A program made the position numbers and the translations under genes. Shown in pieces: positions 16,091 through 24,840 of a stretch of 64,000 bases of DNA. The notes below the pieces were generated by a model. The model saw only the letters and a list, made by a program, of their open reading frames with translations, had not been told where the DNA came from and did not search any database. How positions within the stretch are numbered: position 1 is the first letter of the stretch; every line of letters begins with the position of its first letter. Origin of the DNA: Sphingomonadales bacterium. GTDB lineage: Bacteria > Pseudomonadota > Alphaproteobacteria > Sphingomonadales > Sphingomonadaceae. The DNA lies in NCBI GenBank assembly GCA_016704425.1, contig JADJAC010000011.1:620001-684000 (forward strand), read 5' to 3'.

Positions 16091-16467
16091 TGCCCATCGA
16101 CGCATTGGCACCCTATGATGACCAGAACATCTTCGCAAAGATCCTGCGCGGGGTAATCCCCAACCGGACAGTCTATGAAGATGAGTGGGCGCTCGCATTT
16201 CATGACATCAACCCCCAGGCGCCGGTCCATGTCCTTGTCATTCCAAAGGGCGCCTATGTGAGCTGGGATGATTTCACCGCGAAGGCGCCAGACGCCGAGA
16301 TTCTGGGCTTCATCCGGGCCGTGGGCCATGTCGCCCGAGAACTCGGGCTACCTGCGCCGGGCTATCGCCTTCTCGCCAACACGGGCGGGCATGGCCACCA
16401 GGAAGTGCCGCACCTCCATGTGCATATTTTTGGAGGTCGACAGATGGGCCTGATGCTTCCGCGCTGA
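16090..16467 (+). CDS. HIT-family nucleotide-binding hydrolase (HinT-like)
   Basis: 125 residues with the histidine triad HLHVHIF near residues 107-113 and the N-terminal IFAKILRGVIPNRTVYED segment typical of HinT proteins. Such proteins hydrolyse adenosine phosphoramidates and aminoacyl adenylates. Start overlaps the hisE stop, so it is the last member of the histidine run; the same hisE-HIT pairing is often seen in alphaproteobacteria. A short GAGCC/GGCTC hairpin follows the stop but has no U-run. Confidence 0.93.
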   Translation: MPIDALAPYDDQNIFAKILRGVIPNRTVYEDEWALAFHDINPQAPVHVLVIPKGAYVSWDDFTAKAPDAEILGFIRAVGHVARELGLPAPGYRLLANTGGHGHQEVPHLHVHIFGGRQMGLMLPR

Positions 16468-16532
16468 AATTTTGTTGCGCGAGCCGGATTTGGCTCTAGG
16501 TTGTCGATCCCAAGAACATCCTTGGGGAGAAC

Positions 16533-18113
16533 ATGATGATTTTCGGGCGCGTAAAGCCGCTGGACGCTATTCTGGCGACGGCCGAGAGAAAATCGCTGCA
16601 CCGTACTTTGGGGGCATTTCAGCTGACATTGTTCGGCATCGGCTGCGTGATCGGTACCGGTATCTTCGTGCTGACATCGGCGGGTGCGCAGAAAGCCGGT
16701 CCAGGGCTCATGCTTGCCTTCGCGATCGCCGGCGCGATCTGCATCGTAGCCGCGCTGTGCTATGCCGAAATTGCAGCAATGATCCCGGTTTCGGGGTCCG
16801 CTTACACCTATACCTATGCCACGATGGGCGAATTGCTCGCCTGGACGGTCGGCTGGGCGCTTGTGCTCGAATATGCGGTCGCTGCGAGCGCGGTCTGCGT
16901 CGGCTGGTCGGGTTATTTCACTGGCACGATCCTGAGCAAGACATTCGGGATTGATCTACCGGTCTGGCTGTCGTCGGCGCCACTTTCACTAGGCGGCAAG
17001 CCGGGCGGCCTGATCAACCTTCCCGCTATGCTGATTGCCGGTCTCGTCACCTGGCTGCTGATGATTGGCACTACAGAAAGCGCGAGGGTCAACGCTGTTC
17101 TGGTCGCGATCAAGGTTACCGCGCTGACTGCGTTCGTGGTCTTGACCCTGCCGAGCGACCAATTTGAAGCGGCCCGCTTCAATCCGTTCCTGCCCGCCGG
17201 TGTGTTCGGGGGATTCGGCACCGGCGTCGGCGCGGTCGGCGCGGCTGCGACGATCTTCTTCGCCTATGTCGGCTTCGACGCGGTTTCGACGGCGGCGGAG
17301 GAAACCAAGAATCCGCAAAGAAATGTGCCGATCGGGTTGATCGGCTCTCTGCTGTTCTGCACAGTTTTTTATATCCTCGTTGCTGCCGGCGCGATCGGCA
17401 CTGTGGGCGGCCAGCCGATCATGGGCCCCAACGGTGTGCCCTTTCCGGCTGGTTCGGAGGAACTGGCCCGGCAGTGCGCACTCCCCGCGTATCGCGAGGC
17501 TTTGGTCTGCTCGAACGAGGCGCTCGCGCACGTCTTGCGTCAGATTGGCTGGTCGAAAGTCGGCAACATGCTTGGCTATGCTGCGGGCTTCGCGCTGCCT
17601 TCGGTCATCCTGATCCTGATGTTCGGCCAGACCCGCATCTTCTTCGTGATGGCGCGCGACGGACTGCTTCCCGAAAAGCTTTCGGCCGTTCATCCCAAGT
17701 GGAAAACGCCCTACATCATGACGGCGATCACCGGCGCGGTCGTCGCGTTCGGTGCCGCCTTCTTCCCGGTCGGGCGGCTTGCCGACTGGGCGAATGCAGG
17801 CACGCTCTATGCTTTCATGATGGTCGCGATCTGCGTGATGATCCTGCGCCGCACCGCACCGAACGCGCAACGATCGTTCCGGACGCCCGCTCTATGGCTG
17901 GTCGGGCCGGCGACGATCGGGGGAACCATTTTCCTGTTCTTCAACCTCGACCTCGCCTCGATCCTGGTCTTTACGGGCTGGGCGGCGGTGGGAATCGTCG
18001 CTTACTTTGCATATGGGCGCCGCAGCAGCCATTTGGGGCGCGGCCTTGTCGAGGTTCACGAGATTGACGCGGACATTCCAGAGATGCCTGCGGCGAAGCC
18101 TCCGCTGTTATAG
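16533..18113 (+). CDS. APC-superfamily amino acid permease (CAT-like)
   Basis: 526 residues and about 12-13 hydrophobic segments. The N-terminal LTLFGIGCVIGTGIFVLT is the substrate-contacting first-helix motif of APC transporters, and FFAYVGFDAVSTAAEETKNP near residue 240 is diagnostic of the cationic amino acid transporter subgroup. A 40-residue periplasmic-looking insert with two cysteines (CALPAYREALVCS) sits between segments 8 and 9. Substrate is an amino acid, but which one is unknown. It is followed by a strong terminator. Confidence 0.92.
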   Translation: MMIFGRVKPLDAILATAERKSLHRTLGAFQLTLFGIGCVIGTGIFVLTSAGAQKAGPGLMLAFAIAGAICIVAALCYAEIAAMIPVSGSAYTYTYATMGELLAWTVGWALVLEYAVAASAVCVGWSGYFTGTILSKTFGIDLPVWLSSAPLSLGGKPGGLINLPAMLIAGLVTWLLMIGTTESARVNAVLVAIKVTALTAFVVLTLPSDQFEAARFNPFLPAGVFGGFGTGVGAVGAAATIFFAYVGFDAVSTAAEETKNPQRNVPIGLIGSLLFCTVFYILVAAGAIGTVGGQPIMGPNGVPFPAGSEELARQCALPAYREALVCSNEALAHVLRQIGWSKVGNMLGYAAGFALPSVILILMFGQTRIFFVMARDGLLPEKLSAVHPKWKTPYIMTAITGAVVAFGAAFFPVGRLADWANAGTLYAFMMVAICVMILRRTAPNAQRSFRTPALWLVGPATIGGTIFLFFNLDLASILVFTGWAAVGIVAYFAYGRRSSHLGRGLVEVHEIDADIPEMPAAKPPLL

Positions 18114-18145
18114 GGGAGGCGAAAAGTTCCTGGAGGGGATGGGAA

Positions 18146-18171
18146 GGGGAGGCTTCGGCCTCCCCTTTTTT
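18146..18171 (+). terminator. Rho-independent terminator after the permease gene
   Basis: Stem GGGGAGGC / GCCTCCCC closed by a TTCG tetraloop and followed by six T. It serves the + strand; on the minus strand the stem is not followed by a T-run, so it does not terminate the convergent kinase gene. Confidence 0.92.
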
Positions 18172-18180
18172 CGTCCAGCG

Positions 18181-19176
18181 TCAGCCGAGCCTTGCCGATA
18201 CGAGCGCTGAAAGGTCCGCTTCAGGGCGAGGTCCATAATGCGAGATCACTTCGGCGGCGCAAATCGCCCCCATTGTCAGACTGTCGGCCACTGACCGGCC
18301 AGCAGCTTGCCCCGCAAGGAAGCCTGCAGCGAACAGGTCTCCTGCGCCGGTTGTGTCGACGACCTTTTCAACGGGTTCAGCCGATACGTCCGTCCTGACG
18401 CCGCTGGTTACCGCTAACGCCCCATGCGGGCCGCGCGTCACAACCAAAAGCGGAACCTTTGCAGCGACCGCGTTGACGCTTTCGTCAAAACGGTCTGATT
18501 CCATCAACGAGTGCATCTCTGCCTCGTTGGCAAAAAGGATATCGATTTGCCCGCTGTCGATCAGCGCCTTGAAGCTGTCGCGGTGGCGTTCGATGCAAAA
18601 GGCATCGGAGAGCGTCAGGGCAACCTTGCGGCCAGCTTCGCGTGCAATGCCAATCGCACTCTGCATCGCCTCCCGCGGTTCCGGAGGATCCCAGAGATAG
18701 CCTTCAAGGTATAGGATTTCCGCGCTGGCAATCATATTCGTGTCCAACGCCGACGCTGGGAGGAACTGGGAAGCGCCAAGGAAAGTGTTCATTGTCCTCT
18801 GGCCATCGGGCGTCACCAGGATCAGGCATTGGGCCGTTGGCGGCTCGCTCTCACGCGCCGGTGTGGTGAAGGCTACGTCGATGGCCCGGATATCGTGGCT
18901 GAAGACCTTGCCGAGCTGGTCGTTCGCGACCTGACCAATGAAGCCGCATTTGCGGCCAAGCGCTGCCATGCCGGCAATTGTGTTTGCCGCAGAACCACCG
19001 CTTATTTCACGTCCTGGCCCCATTTTTGAATAGAGGTCGCCTGCGCGGTCTGCACTGATGAGTTGCATCGAACCCTTTGCCAACCCCTCTGCAACCAGAA
19101 AATCTTCCTCTGCGGTTGCAATCACGTCGACAATGGCATTGCCGATCGCAACAATATCCAGGCTGGCTGCAGTCAC
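18181..19176 (-). CDS. PfkB-family sugar/nucleoside kinase (adenosine kinase-like)
   Basis: 331 residues. The family signature DTTGAGDLFAAGFL lies near residue 277, with the anion-hole glycines and base aspartate; the N-terminal GNAIVDVIA and GGSAANTIAGMAALG motifs near 12 and 59 bind the sugar. Alphaproteobacterial proteins of this length and motif set are usually named adenosine kinase, but the substrate is not proved by sequence. ATG at 19176 has a family-like start (DIVAIGNAIVD). Monocistronic as far as can be seen. Confidence 0.88.
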   Translation of the reverse strand: MTAASLDIVAIGNAIVDVIATAEEDFLVAEGLAKGSMQLISADRAGDLYSKMGPGREISGGSAANTIAGMAALGRKCGFIGQVANDQLGKVFSHDIRAIDVAFTTPARESEPPTAQCLILVTPDGQRTMNTFLGASQFLPASALDTNMIASAEILYLEGYLWDPPEPREAMQSAIGIAREAGRKVALTLSDAFCIERHRDSFKALIDSGQIDILFANEAEMHSLMESDRFDESVNAVAAKVPLLVVTRGPHGALAVTSGVRTDVSAEPVEKVVDTTGAGDLFAAGFLAGQAAGRSVADSLTMGAICAAEVISHYGPRPEADLSALVSARLG

Positions 19177-19279
19177 GCGCGAAATTCCTTATGGCTTTCA
19201 AAGCGCGTCGCCTAGCGACGGCAACGCCGCATCGCAAGGGCGATTGACAGGGGCGGCATCTCTCCCGCATCACAGCTTG

Positions 19280-19636
19280 ATGAAGCGTAAGTGTACTCTG
19301 GTCGGGCTGGCTCTCCTTGCAGGATGCGGCGCAGTCCCCCGGCCGCAGCCGATTTCCGTTGTTGCACCACCACCGATCCGAAAATCGGGCCTGGAGCGGG
19401 TGCTTGGGCAGGATGCGCGCAGCCTTGTGGCCCAGTTCGGACCTGCCAATCAGGATGTCCTTGAGGCGAACGCCCGCAAGCTGCAATTCTCAGGCCCCGT
19501 TTGCATTCTGGATGCCTATCTGTATCCGCCGGCCCGCGGCAAGGAGCCGCTGGTCATGTATGTCGATGCTCGCCAGCCGGACGGCCGGTCAATTGACAGC
19601 GTTACCTGCGCCGCGGCCCTGGCCCGTCGAAAATAG
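19280..19636 (+). CDS. Small predicted lipoprotein, unknown function
   Basis: 118 residues from the ATG at 19280. The leader MKRKCTLVGLALLAGCG has a lipobox (LLAGC) with the lipidated cysteine at position 16, so it should be membrane-anchored. The mature part has RVLGQDARSLVAQFGPAN, a short motif reminiscent of SmpA/OmlA-like small outer-membrane lipoproteins, and two further cysteines near the end that could pair. No precise family is recognised. It converges on fliA with a 14-base gap. Confidence 0.75.
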   Translation: MKRKCTLVGLALLAGCGAVPRPQPISVVAPPPIRKSGLERVLGQDARSLVAQFGPANQDVLEANARKLQFSGPVCILDAYLYPPARGKEPLVMYVDARQPDGRSIDSVTCAAALARRK

Positions 19637-19650
19637 GTTGCCGGTTTCGT

Positions 19651-20406
19651 TCAGATTTTCAGCGAACCCTCGCCATGTCGATCCTGCATCATCTTGCGCA
19701 TGCGGATCAGCGCCGATCGCTTGATCTGGCAAACCCGCGCGGCCCCGACCCCAAGCGCTGCGCCGATTTCGTCCAGGTTGAGTTCCTCGACAAAATAGAG
19801 CTGAAGGACAAGCGCTTCACGTTCGGCCAGTTCCGAAAGGCAGGCGGCAAGATCCCTGCGCAACTCTGCAGCTTCAAATTCGCTGTCGGCCCCCGCCGCG
19901 AGATCGGCAAACCAGCTGTCGTGATCGGAATAGACTTCGTCGATCGAATCCAGCTGCTGCGACAGGGAAGAGGCGACCTTGGCATGATAGCTTTCGGCAT
20001 CAAGGCCCATTGCATCGGCCATTTCAGAATCGGTGGCACGGCGATGCAGTTTGCCTTCGAGCTCATCACGAACCCGCACCAGTTCGCGCCGGCTGACCAT
20101 ACCTGAACGACACATCCGCGCTTCGCGGCGGAGGTGGTCGATCATCGCACCTCGGATACGGGTTGCGGCATAGGGGGCAAAGGTAGCGCCCCTGTCCTTG
20201 AAGCCCTTGGCCGCCTCGACCAGCGAAAGCAGCCCGATCTGCATCAGATCTTCGAGCGCTATCGCCGAAGACATGCGGGAATGAACCTGCCAGGCAATCC
20301 GTCGTACCATTGAGGAGTGAGTCCGGACCAAAGTGTCGCAATCCGGCAATGCCGGTGCGCGGCTATAGGTCAGAGTCTCATGGACGACCTCTTGATGCAG
20401 CATCAT
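19651..20406 (-). CDS. fliA: Flagellar sigma factor sigma-28 (FliA)
   Basis: 251 residues. Region 2 (SSAIALEDLMQIGLLSLVEAAKGF, then ATRIRGAMIDHLRR) and region 4 (EIGAALGVGAARVCQIKRSALIRMR) are clearly those of FliA; region 1.1 is absent as expected. It directs polymerase to filament and motor genes and is inhibited by FlgM, encoded in the same transcript. Two consecutive ATG codons overlap the flhA stop; the first (20406) is used. It is the last gene of the flgA-led operon. Confidence 0.93.
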   Translation of the reverse strand: MMLHQEVVHETLTYSRAPALPDCDTLVRTHSSMVRRIAWQVHSRMSSAIALEDLMQIGLLSLVEAAKGFKDRGATFAPYAATRIRGAMIDHLRREARMCRSGMVSRRELVRVRDELEGKLHRRATDSEMADAMGLDAESYHAKVASSLSQQLDSIDEVYSDHDSWFADLAAGADSEFEAAELRRDLAACLSELAEREALVLQLYFVEELNLDEIGAALGVGAARVCQIKRSALIRMRKMMQDRHGEGSLKI

Positions 20407-22532
20407 TCTTCTCCAGCTTCAAATGGGTGTTGGCCATGATCGCGTTGGGCGAGTGCCGCTTGCGGGCGCTGCGCACCGATCATCGCAATCACTTCGACGG
20501 GCTTGGTTTCGGGAATTTCAAGGAAGGACAGGACCGGGATTTCGGACAGTTGGGCCCGCAACAGCCGCGAGAGCGCTGCCCGGCAGATCGGTGAGGTCAC
20601 GATCGCGAAACTGCGCGCGGCCATCAATTGCGGCTGAACAGCCTCCGAAACTGCTGAAACGATACGGGCAGCGAGATCGGGATCGAACGGCCAGCTCGCG
20701 TTCGGTCCGGTCCGCACGGACTGGGTCAGCAGGCTTTCGAGTTCCGGATCGAAGGTAATGATCGGCAATGGCATCTTGATGGGGACGATCATCTGGACGA
20801 TGAGCGCACCCAACCGTTGGCGGACGCCTTCGAGCAGCGTGGCCTGATCCATGTCGCGACCGGACAGCTCGATCATGGCTTCCGCGACCCTGCGGAAATC
20901 TTTCAGGGGAACGCGCTCTGCCAGCAGGGCGCGGCACATTGTTGTTACAGCTGCAAGCGAATAGGGCTGTGGCGTCAATGCCTGTGCCAGCTGCGGGAAG
21001 CTCTCCTTCAGCGCGTCGACCAAGGCCTGACTGTCATCAAGCCCGAACAATTCCGCTGCAGAACCGGATATGACCCCGTTCAGGTGCGTTGCAATCACGG
21101 TCGAGGCATCGACCACTGTATAGCCTGCGACCACAGCTTCGGCGCGGCGATCCGGTGTGATCCAGACAGCATCCAGTCCGAAGCTCGGATCCTTGACGGC
21201 ATGGCCCGGAATGAGGTCCAGTCCGTCTCCGGAATCGAGCGCAAGCAGCTGATGCGCGAAAACTTCATCCTCTCCGGTGGTCACGCCGGCAATGCCGATG
21301 CGATAGGCGTTGGCGGGCAGCGAAAGATCGTCTTTCACACGCACCATGGGCACCACAAAGCCGAGTTCTCGCGAGAGCTGGCGCCGGATCCCGGTGATCC
21401 GCGCCATGAGCGGCGCGGACTGGCGGTCGTCGACCATGTCGATCAGGCCATAACCAATGTCGAGAGTGATCGGTGCCGGATCGCTGACGTCGCGCCACTG
21501 GATCAAGTGCTCGGGTTCCGGATCCTCGATCGGAGCGACATAGTCGCGCTTTTCCTTGGCGGCGCGCATGCGCGTCCAGCAAATGGTGCCGGTAATGGCG
21601 GCAGCCGACAGGATCAGGAAATGCGGCATGCCCGGGAGCAAGCCGAGCAGGCAGAGAATGCCGGATACGGGACCCCAGGCACGCGCAGATCCGAACTCGC
21701 TGCCGATCTGGCCCGACAGGTCTAGCGGAGAGGAAACGCGCGTCACGATTGCCGCAGCGGCAATGGAAAGGAGAAGTGCCGGCACCTGTGCCACCAGCGC
21801 ATCGCCGATCGCCAGCAGGACATAGGTCTGCGCTGCCTGACCGATCGGCAGGCCATGACTGACTGTTCCAAGCACAAGGCCGCCAAAGATGTTGACGAAC
21901 AGGATCAGCAATCCTGCAACAGCATCGCCTTTGACGAACTTGGAAGCACCGTCCATCGAACCGTGGAAATCGGCTTCGGTCGAGACTTCCTGCCGACGCG
22001 CCTTTGCTTCGTCAGGTGTTATCAGTCCGGCATTAAGGTCAGCATCGATTGCCATCTGTTTGCCGGGCAATGCATCGAGTGTGAATCGGGCAGACACTTC
22101 CGAGACGCGGCCCGCGCCTTTGGTAATCACAACCAGGTTGATGATCATCAGCACGGCAAAAACAAAAATTCCGACGATATAGTCGCCGCCAATCAGGAAG
22201 GTGCCGAATGCTTCGATGACATGTCCAGCTGATCCCGGCCCCTGATGTCCGTTCACAAGGACAACACGTGTCGAAGCGACGTTGAGCGCAAGCCGGAAAA
22301 GCGTGGCGAGCAACAGGACGGTTGGAAAGGCTGAGAAGTCGAGCGGTTTGGCGGCATTGAGGGCCACCATCAGGACCGCAAGCGATATTGTGATGTTCGC
22401 AATGAAGCCGATGTCGAGCACGGTCGCAGGGACCGGGACGACCATCAGGACAACGAGCATCAGGATCGCGAACGGCAGCAACCCGCCCTTGATCGCGTCA
22501 CCCCAGATGCGAAGGTTGGCTTGCTCGATCAT
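20403..22532 (-). CDS. flhA: Flagellar export gate protein FlhA
   Basis: 709 residues. Eight hydrophobic segments fill the N-terminal half, with the conserved cytoplasmic FHIPEP region VVITKGAGRVSEVSARFTLDALPGK near residues 133-157. The C-terminal half forms the soluble ring (substrate and chaperone docking). It is the core of the flagellar type III export gate and couples proton flow to export. It overlaps the SLT gene upstream and fliA downstream by 4 bases each. Confidence 0.97.
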   Translation of the reverse strand: MIEQANLRIWGDAIKGGLLPFAILMLVVLMVVPVPATVLDIGFIANITISLAVLMVALNAAKPLDFSAFPTVLLLATLFRLALNVASTRVVLVNGHQGPGSAGHVIEAFGTFLIGGDYIVGIFVFAVLMIINLVVITKGAGRVSEVSARFTLDALPGKQMAIDADLNAGLITPDEAKARRQEVSTEADFHGSMDGASKFVKGDAVAGLLILFVNIFGGLVLGTVSHGLPIGQAAQTYVLLAIGDALVAQVPALLLSIAAAAIVTRVSSPLDLSGQIGSEFGSARAWGPVSGILCLLGLLPGMPHFLILSAAAITGTICWTRMRAAKEKRDYVAPIEDPEPEHLIQWRDVSDPAPITLDIGYGLIDMVDDRQSAPLMARITGIRRQLSRELGFVVPMVRVKDDLSLPANAYRIGIAGVTTGEDEVFAHQLLALDSGDGLDLIPGHAVKDPSFGLDAVWITPDRRAEAVVAGYTVVDASTVIATHLNGVISGSAAELFGLDDSQALVDALKESFPQLAQALTPQPYSLAAVTTMCRALLAERVPLKDFRRVAEAMIELSGRDMDQATLLEGVRQRLGALIVQMIVPIKMPLPIITFDPELESLLTQSVRTGPNASWPFDPDLAARIVSAVSEAVQPQLMAARSFAIVTSPICRAALSRLLRAQLSEIPVLSFLEIPETKPVEVIAMIGAQRPQAALAQRDHGQHPFEAGEE

Positions 22533-23341
22533 GCGGCGGCCCCGCCGTCAATCCGCGCAAGCCGCTGATAAGCCCGCTCGGCAAAAGCCAGCGAGAGATT
22601 CTGTGGCATGGGTTCTATGGTGCGCATCTGCATGAACTCTTGTGAGGATTGTGTGTTGCTGCCGGTGCGGGTTGCCATCTGCGTTCGGACGGTGCCCGAC
22701 ACCGGGAAGCCAGAGGGCTGTTCGTTCAACCGCGCGGCAAAGTGGCTGCGAATGGCATCAAGGCTCCGGGCACTGCCATCGGGATTGTAGAAAATCGTGC
22801 GGTTCGCGGCCGCCGCTGCCGGGTTCATCGGCGCTGCCGGCGCATTGGGGTCGGCGCGCCAGGCGGAAAGAAACTGGGAGGCGCCCTGCGCGCCCAGGAA
22901 GTGCGCCAGATACAGGTCGACCGGCTCAGGCTCCTCGCCAAAGCGGCTGCGCAACATGTCTGCATTGTCGTCAGCGAACTCCGCGGCCATCGCCGAGGAG
23001 ATTTCCGGATCGAAGCGCAATCCCAGGATCTGTTCGCGCATTTGTGGATCTGCGATGCGATACTGGCCGTCAGCGCCTTTCCGGATCGCGTCGGCGGCCC
23101 ATTCAAGGCCGTGATTGGGTCCATGCTGGGATAGCGTTGCCAGCCAGGTCTGCTTGGTAAACTGGAAGAGCCCTGCGGCGCTCGAGGAGCTTGCCTGAGC
23201 GTCGGGATCGAGGCTGCTTTCGACACGCGCCTGTGCCATGAGATAGTTGAAGGGAACGCCGGTCCGCTTTGCGGCATTGCCAATCGCGAGGCTCACCCTT
23301 TGGGGAACCGCTGGCTGGATGCCGATAGTCTGCGCTGGCAT
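22529..23341 (-). CDS. Flagellum-associated lytic transglycosylase (SLT domain)
   Basis: 270 residues from the ATG at 23341, which has AAGGAG 8 bases upstream. The SLT fold begins at once: YLMAQARVESSLDP with the catalytic glutamate near residue 41, SSSAAGLFQFTKQTWL around 53-68, and YLAHFLGAQGASQFL near 140-154. The rest is a low-complexity proline/alanine linker and tail. It should cut peptidoglycan to let the rod through, replacing the enzymatic half missing from FlgJ in this locus. Unusually, no Sec or Tat signal peptide is visible, so export through the flagellar apparatus is possible. It overlaps flhA by 4 bases. Confidence 0.88.
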   Translation of the reverse strand: MPAQTIGIQPAVPQRVSLAIGNAAKRTGVPFNYLMAQARVESSLDPDAQASSSSAAGLFQFTKQTWLATLSQHGPNHGLEWAADAIRKGADGQYRIADPQMREQILGLRFDPEISSAMAAEFADDNADMLRSRFGEEPEPVDLYLAHFLGAQGASQFLSAWRADPNAPAAPMNPAAAAANRTIFYNPDGSARSLDAIRSHFAARLNEQPSGFPVSGTVRTQMATRTGSNTQSSQEFMQMRTIEPMPQNLSLAFAERAYQRLARIDGGAAA

Positions 23342-23391
23342 TGGTTGCTCGCTCCTTTGTTCGGAGCCTTCTATGCAACGGTTGTGCCAAT

Positions 23392-23721
23392 TCAGGCGGG
23401 GATACGCGAACTCCAAGCATTTCTGCGGTTTGCATATACATGAGGCGCGGCCGCGCCGCGCATTTGGTCAAGTTTTTCCATCTTTTCGCGATTGCGCAGC
23501 GCCATATAATTGACGCGGGCCTTGAGCGCTTCTGTCTGCTTCAGGGCGTAGCTGACATCGGAACGCACCTTGTCACCCGCCAGGATAACGCCGCGTTGAC
23601 GAACAAGTGCCACGGCTCGGGCCAGATCCTTGGTCGACTGCTCGATCCGGACAATGTCGCGCGCATCGAAAGCGTCCATGAGGGCCGCCTGAATTTCGAT
23701 GATGGAGTCAACGGCAGTCAT
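23392..23721 (-). CDS. FlgN-like flagellar export chaperone candidate
   Basis: 109 residues from the ATG at 23721, 5 bases after the flgM stop; a TTG three codons earlier would overlap flgM. The protein looks all-helical (IIEIQAALMDAFDARDIVRIE; SYALKQTEALKARVNYMALR) with a basic tail, in keeping with the FlgN fold. Its place directly after flgM is the classic FlgN position. FlgN escorts hook-filament junction proteins FlgK and FlgL. Sequence similarity to FlgN is too weak to be sure by eye, so the name rests mainly on context. Confidence 0.65.
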   Translation of the reverse strand: MTAVDSIIEIQAALMDAFDARDIVRIEQSTKDLARAVALVRQRGVILAGDKVRSDVSYALKQTEALKARVNYMALRNREKMEKLDQMRGAAAPHVYANRRNAWSSRIPA

Positions 23722-23726
23722 TGGCT

Positions 23727-24011
23727 TCAATCCGTAGTCCGGAAAAATCCGACCATTGCATGGGCAATGCGGTCCACGTCGATAGAATATGCGCCTTGTG
23801 CAATTGCCTGACGCACCAGAGCGATCTTTGCAAAGTCGACTGGCGGCCCTGCTTTGGCGAGTTCGGTCGCCAGATTCACGAGTTTTGGCAGGCTCTGGCC
23901 TGTGACGATTTCGCGCGCCGATATGGTCCCGGTACGCGTTGCACTGGCGCCGTCATCCTTTACGGATCTGGACACCGGCCGTGTTGGCCAAAGTGTAACG
24001 GGGTCAACCAT
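23727..24011 (-). CDS. flgM: Anti-sigma-28 factor FlgM
   Basis: 94 residues from the ATG at 24011, which has GGGA at a normal distance; an ATG at 24029 adds six residues and is a less good start. The C-terminal part (DFAKIALVRQAIAQGAYSIDVDRIAHAMVGFF) is the sigma-binding helical region of FlgM, preceded by a disordered serine/threonine-rich N-terminus. It binds FliA until the hook is complete and is then exported through the flagellum. It lies in the same operon as fliA. Confidence 0.88.
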   Translation of the reverse strand: MVDPVTLWPTRPVSRSVKDDGASATRTGTISAREIVTGQSLPKLVNLATELAKAGPPVDFAKIALVRQAIAQGAYSIDVDRIAHAMVGFFRTTD

Positions 24012-24088
24012 CTTACTTCCCTTTGTCATGGCGCCTGTCAGGAGTGAGACAGGGCTTGAAGTGGGAAACGGCAGGCCTGAAGAAAAGT

Positions 24089-24574
24089 TTAACGCGAAAG
24101 CGAAACCATCCCGGGCCCAGTGACTATTGCAGACGTTTGCGTGCCAGTTGCGCCTATCTTGAGGCGGATGCTGGATCCTTCGGCTCCATCGTCAAGTGCG
24201 ATGCCCGTTGCAGTCACGTCAAATGTATCGCCGACAACGCTGACCTCGACAGTGTCGCCCCTGTGGACGCTCAGCATGGCTTTTCCCTGTGATGCCGCGA
24301 CTGGAGCAATTCCGACGCGAAGTCGCCAGCCAACGGCTGGACAGCGCACCGCAAGGGCATCGCTGCCAGCCCATTCGATTGTCGCGGGCTGGGGGCAGGC
24401 TGCAAGCTTCAATCGCCGATCAAGTGGCGTGATCGCGCCGCCTGGATGACCCGGCGACACACCGGTCAGAACCTCGATCCGATTGTCGAGCCGGTCGAGA
24501 TCCTCGATCGAATCCGCCAGCGCAACGGTCGGCAGCGAATTCAGGAGCAATGCAGCAAAGAGCGAGCGGACCAT
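24089..24574 (-). CDS. flgA: P-ring assembly chaperone FlgA
   Basis: 161 residues with a Sec signal peptide (MVRSLFAALLLNSLPTVALA, cleavage near ALA/DS). The second half is an SAF domain (LSVHRGDTVEVSVVGDTFDVTATGIALDDGAEG) that helps FlgI form the P-ring in the periplasm. An ATG two codons earlier (24580) is too close to the GGAG; the ATG at 24574 is at a proper distance. First gene of the flgA-flgM-flgN-slt-flhA-fliA operon, preceded by a sigma-54 promoter. Confidence 0.9.
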   Translation of the reverse strand: MVRSLFAALLLNSLPTVALADSIEDLDRLDNRIEVLTGVSPGHPGGAITPLDRRLKLAACPQPATIEWAGSDALAVRCPAVGWRLRVGIAPVAASQGKAMLSVHRGDTVEVSVVGDTFDVTATGIALDDGAEGSSIRLKIGATGTQTSAIVTGPGMVSLSR

Positions 24575-24610
24575 GTTCATTCTCCGATGGACAACATTCA
24601 ATGCATCGGG

Positions 24611-24626
24611 AGCAAGGGTCATGCCA
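24611..24626 (-). promoter_or_regulatory. Sigma-54 promoter of the flgA operon
   Basis: On the minus strand: TGGCATG-ACCC-TTGCT, with invariant GG and GC at the -24 and -12 positions and correct spacing. It lies 37 bases upstream of the flgA ATG. Only one base differs from the 5' half of the other two promoters in the locus. Confidence 0.85.
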
Positions 24627-24667
24627 GTCCCGGAAATGTGCCACTGATCGTGTATCGGGAGTCCGCC

Positions 24668-24683
24668 CGTCAAAAACCCGACA
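24668..24683 (+). promoter_or_regulatory. Shared upstream motif, candidate activator site (flgA/flgB)
   Basis: CGTCAAAAACCCGACA, between the divergent sigma-54 promoters of flgA and flgB. A 13 of 16 match (CGTCAAAATTCCGATA) lies upstream of fliE at the same distance (73-74 bases) from its promoter. It also contains GTC-N8-GAC dyad symmetry. It may bind the REC-less activator encoded in this locus; this is inferred from position. Confidence 0.4.
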
Positions 24684-24756
24684 CACAAGACATTTCTGAT
24701 AGCCGCCGGATTGCGTGACGCGTGTCGAGCCCGATTTTCTGCCGCCTTCGCATAAT

Positions 24757-24772
24757 TGGCACGATGATTGCT
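24757..24772 (+). promoter_or_regulatory. Sigma-54 promoter of the flgB operon
   Basis: TGGCACG-ATGA-TTGCT, a full match to the -24/-12 consensus, 68 bases before the flgB ATG. It should drive flgBCDEFGHIJKL. Confidence 0.9.
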
Positions 24773-24840
24773 TTGGTCGTGGCGGGCCAAACCCGACCTT
24801 CCTGATCGAAAGTCGCCTGGCCGGATTTTTGGAGGCAGAC

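Noticed and set aside
16989..17870. Minus-strand open frame of 293 codons
   Set aside because: Antisense to the amino acid permease; composition is highly charged and no motif is seen.
20817..21725. + strand open frame of 302 codons
   Set aside because: Antisense to flhA, a certain gene; rich in Arg/His/Gln as expected for a shadow frame.
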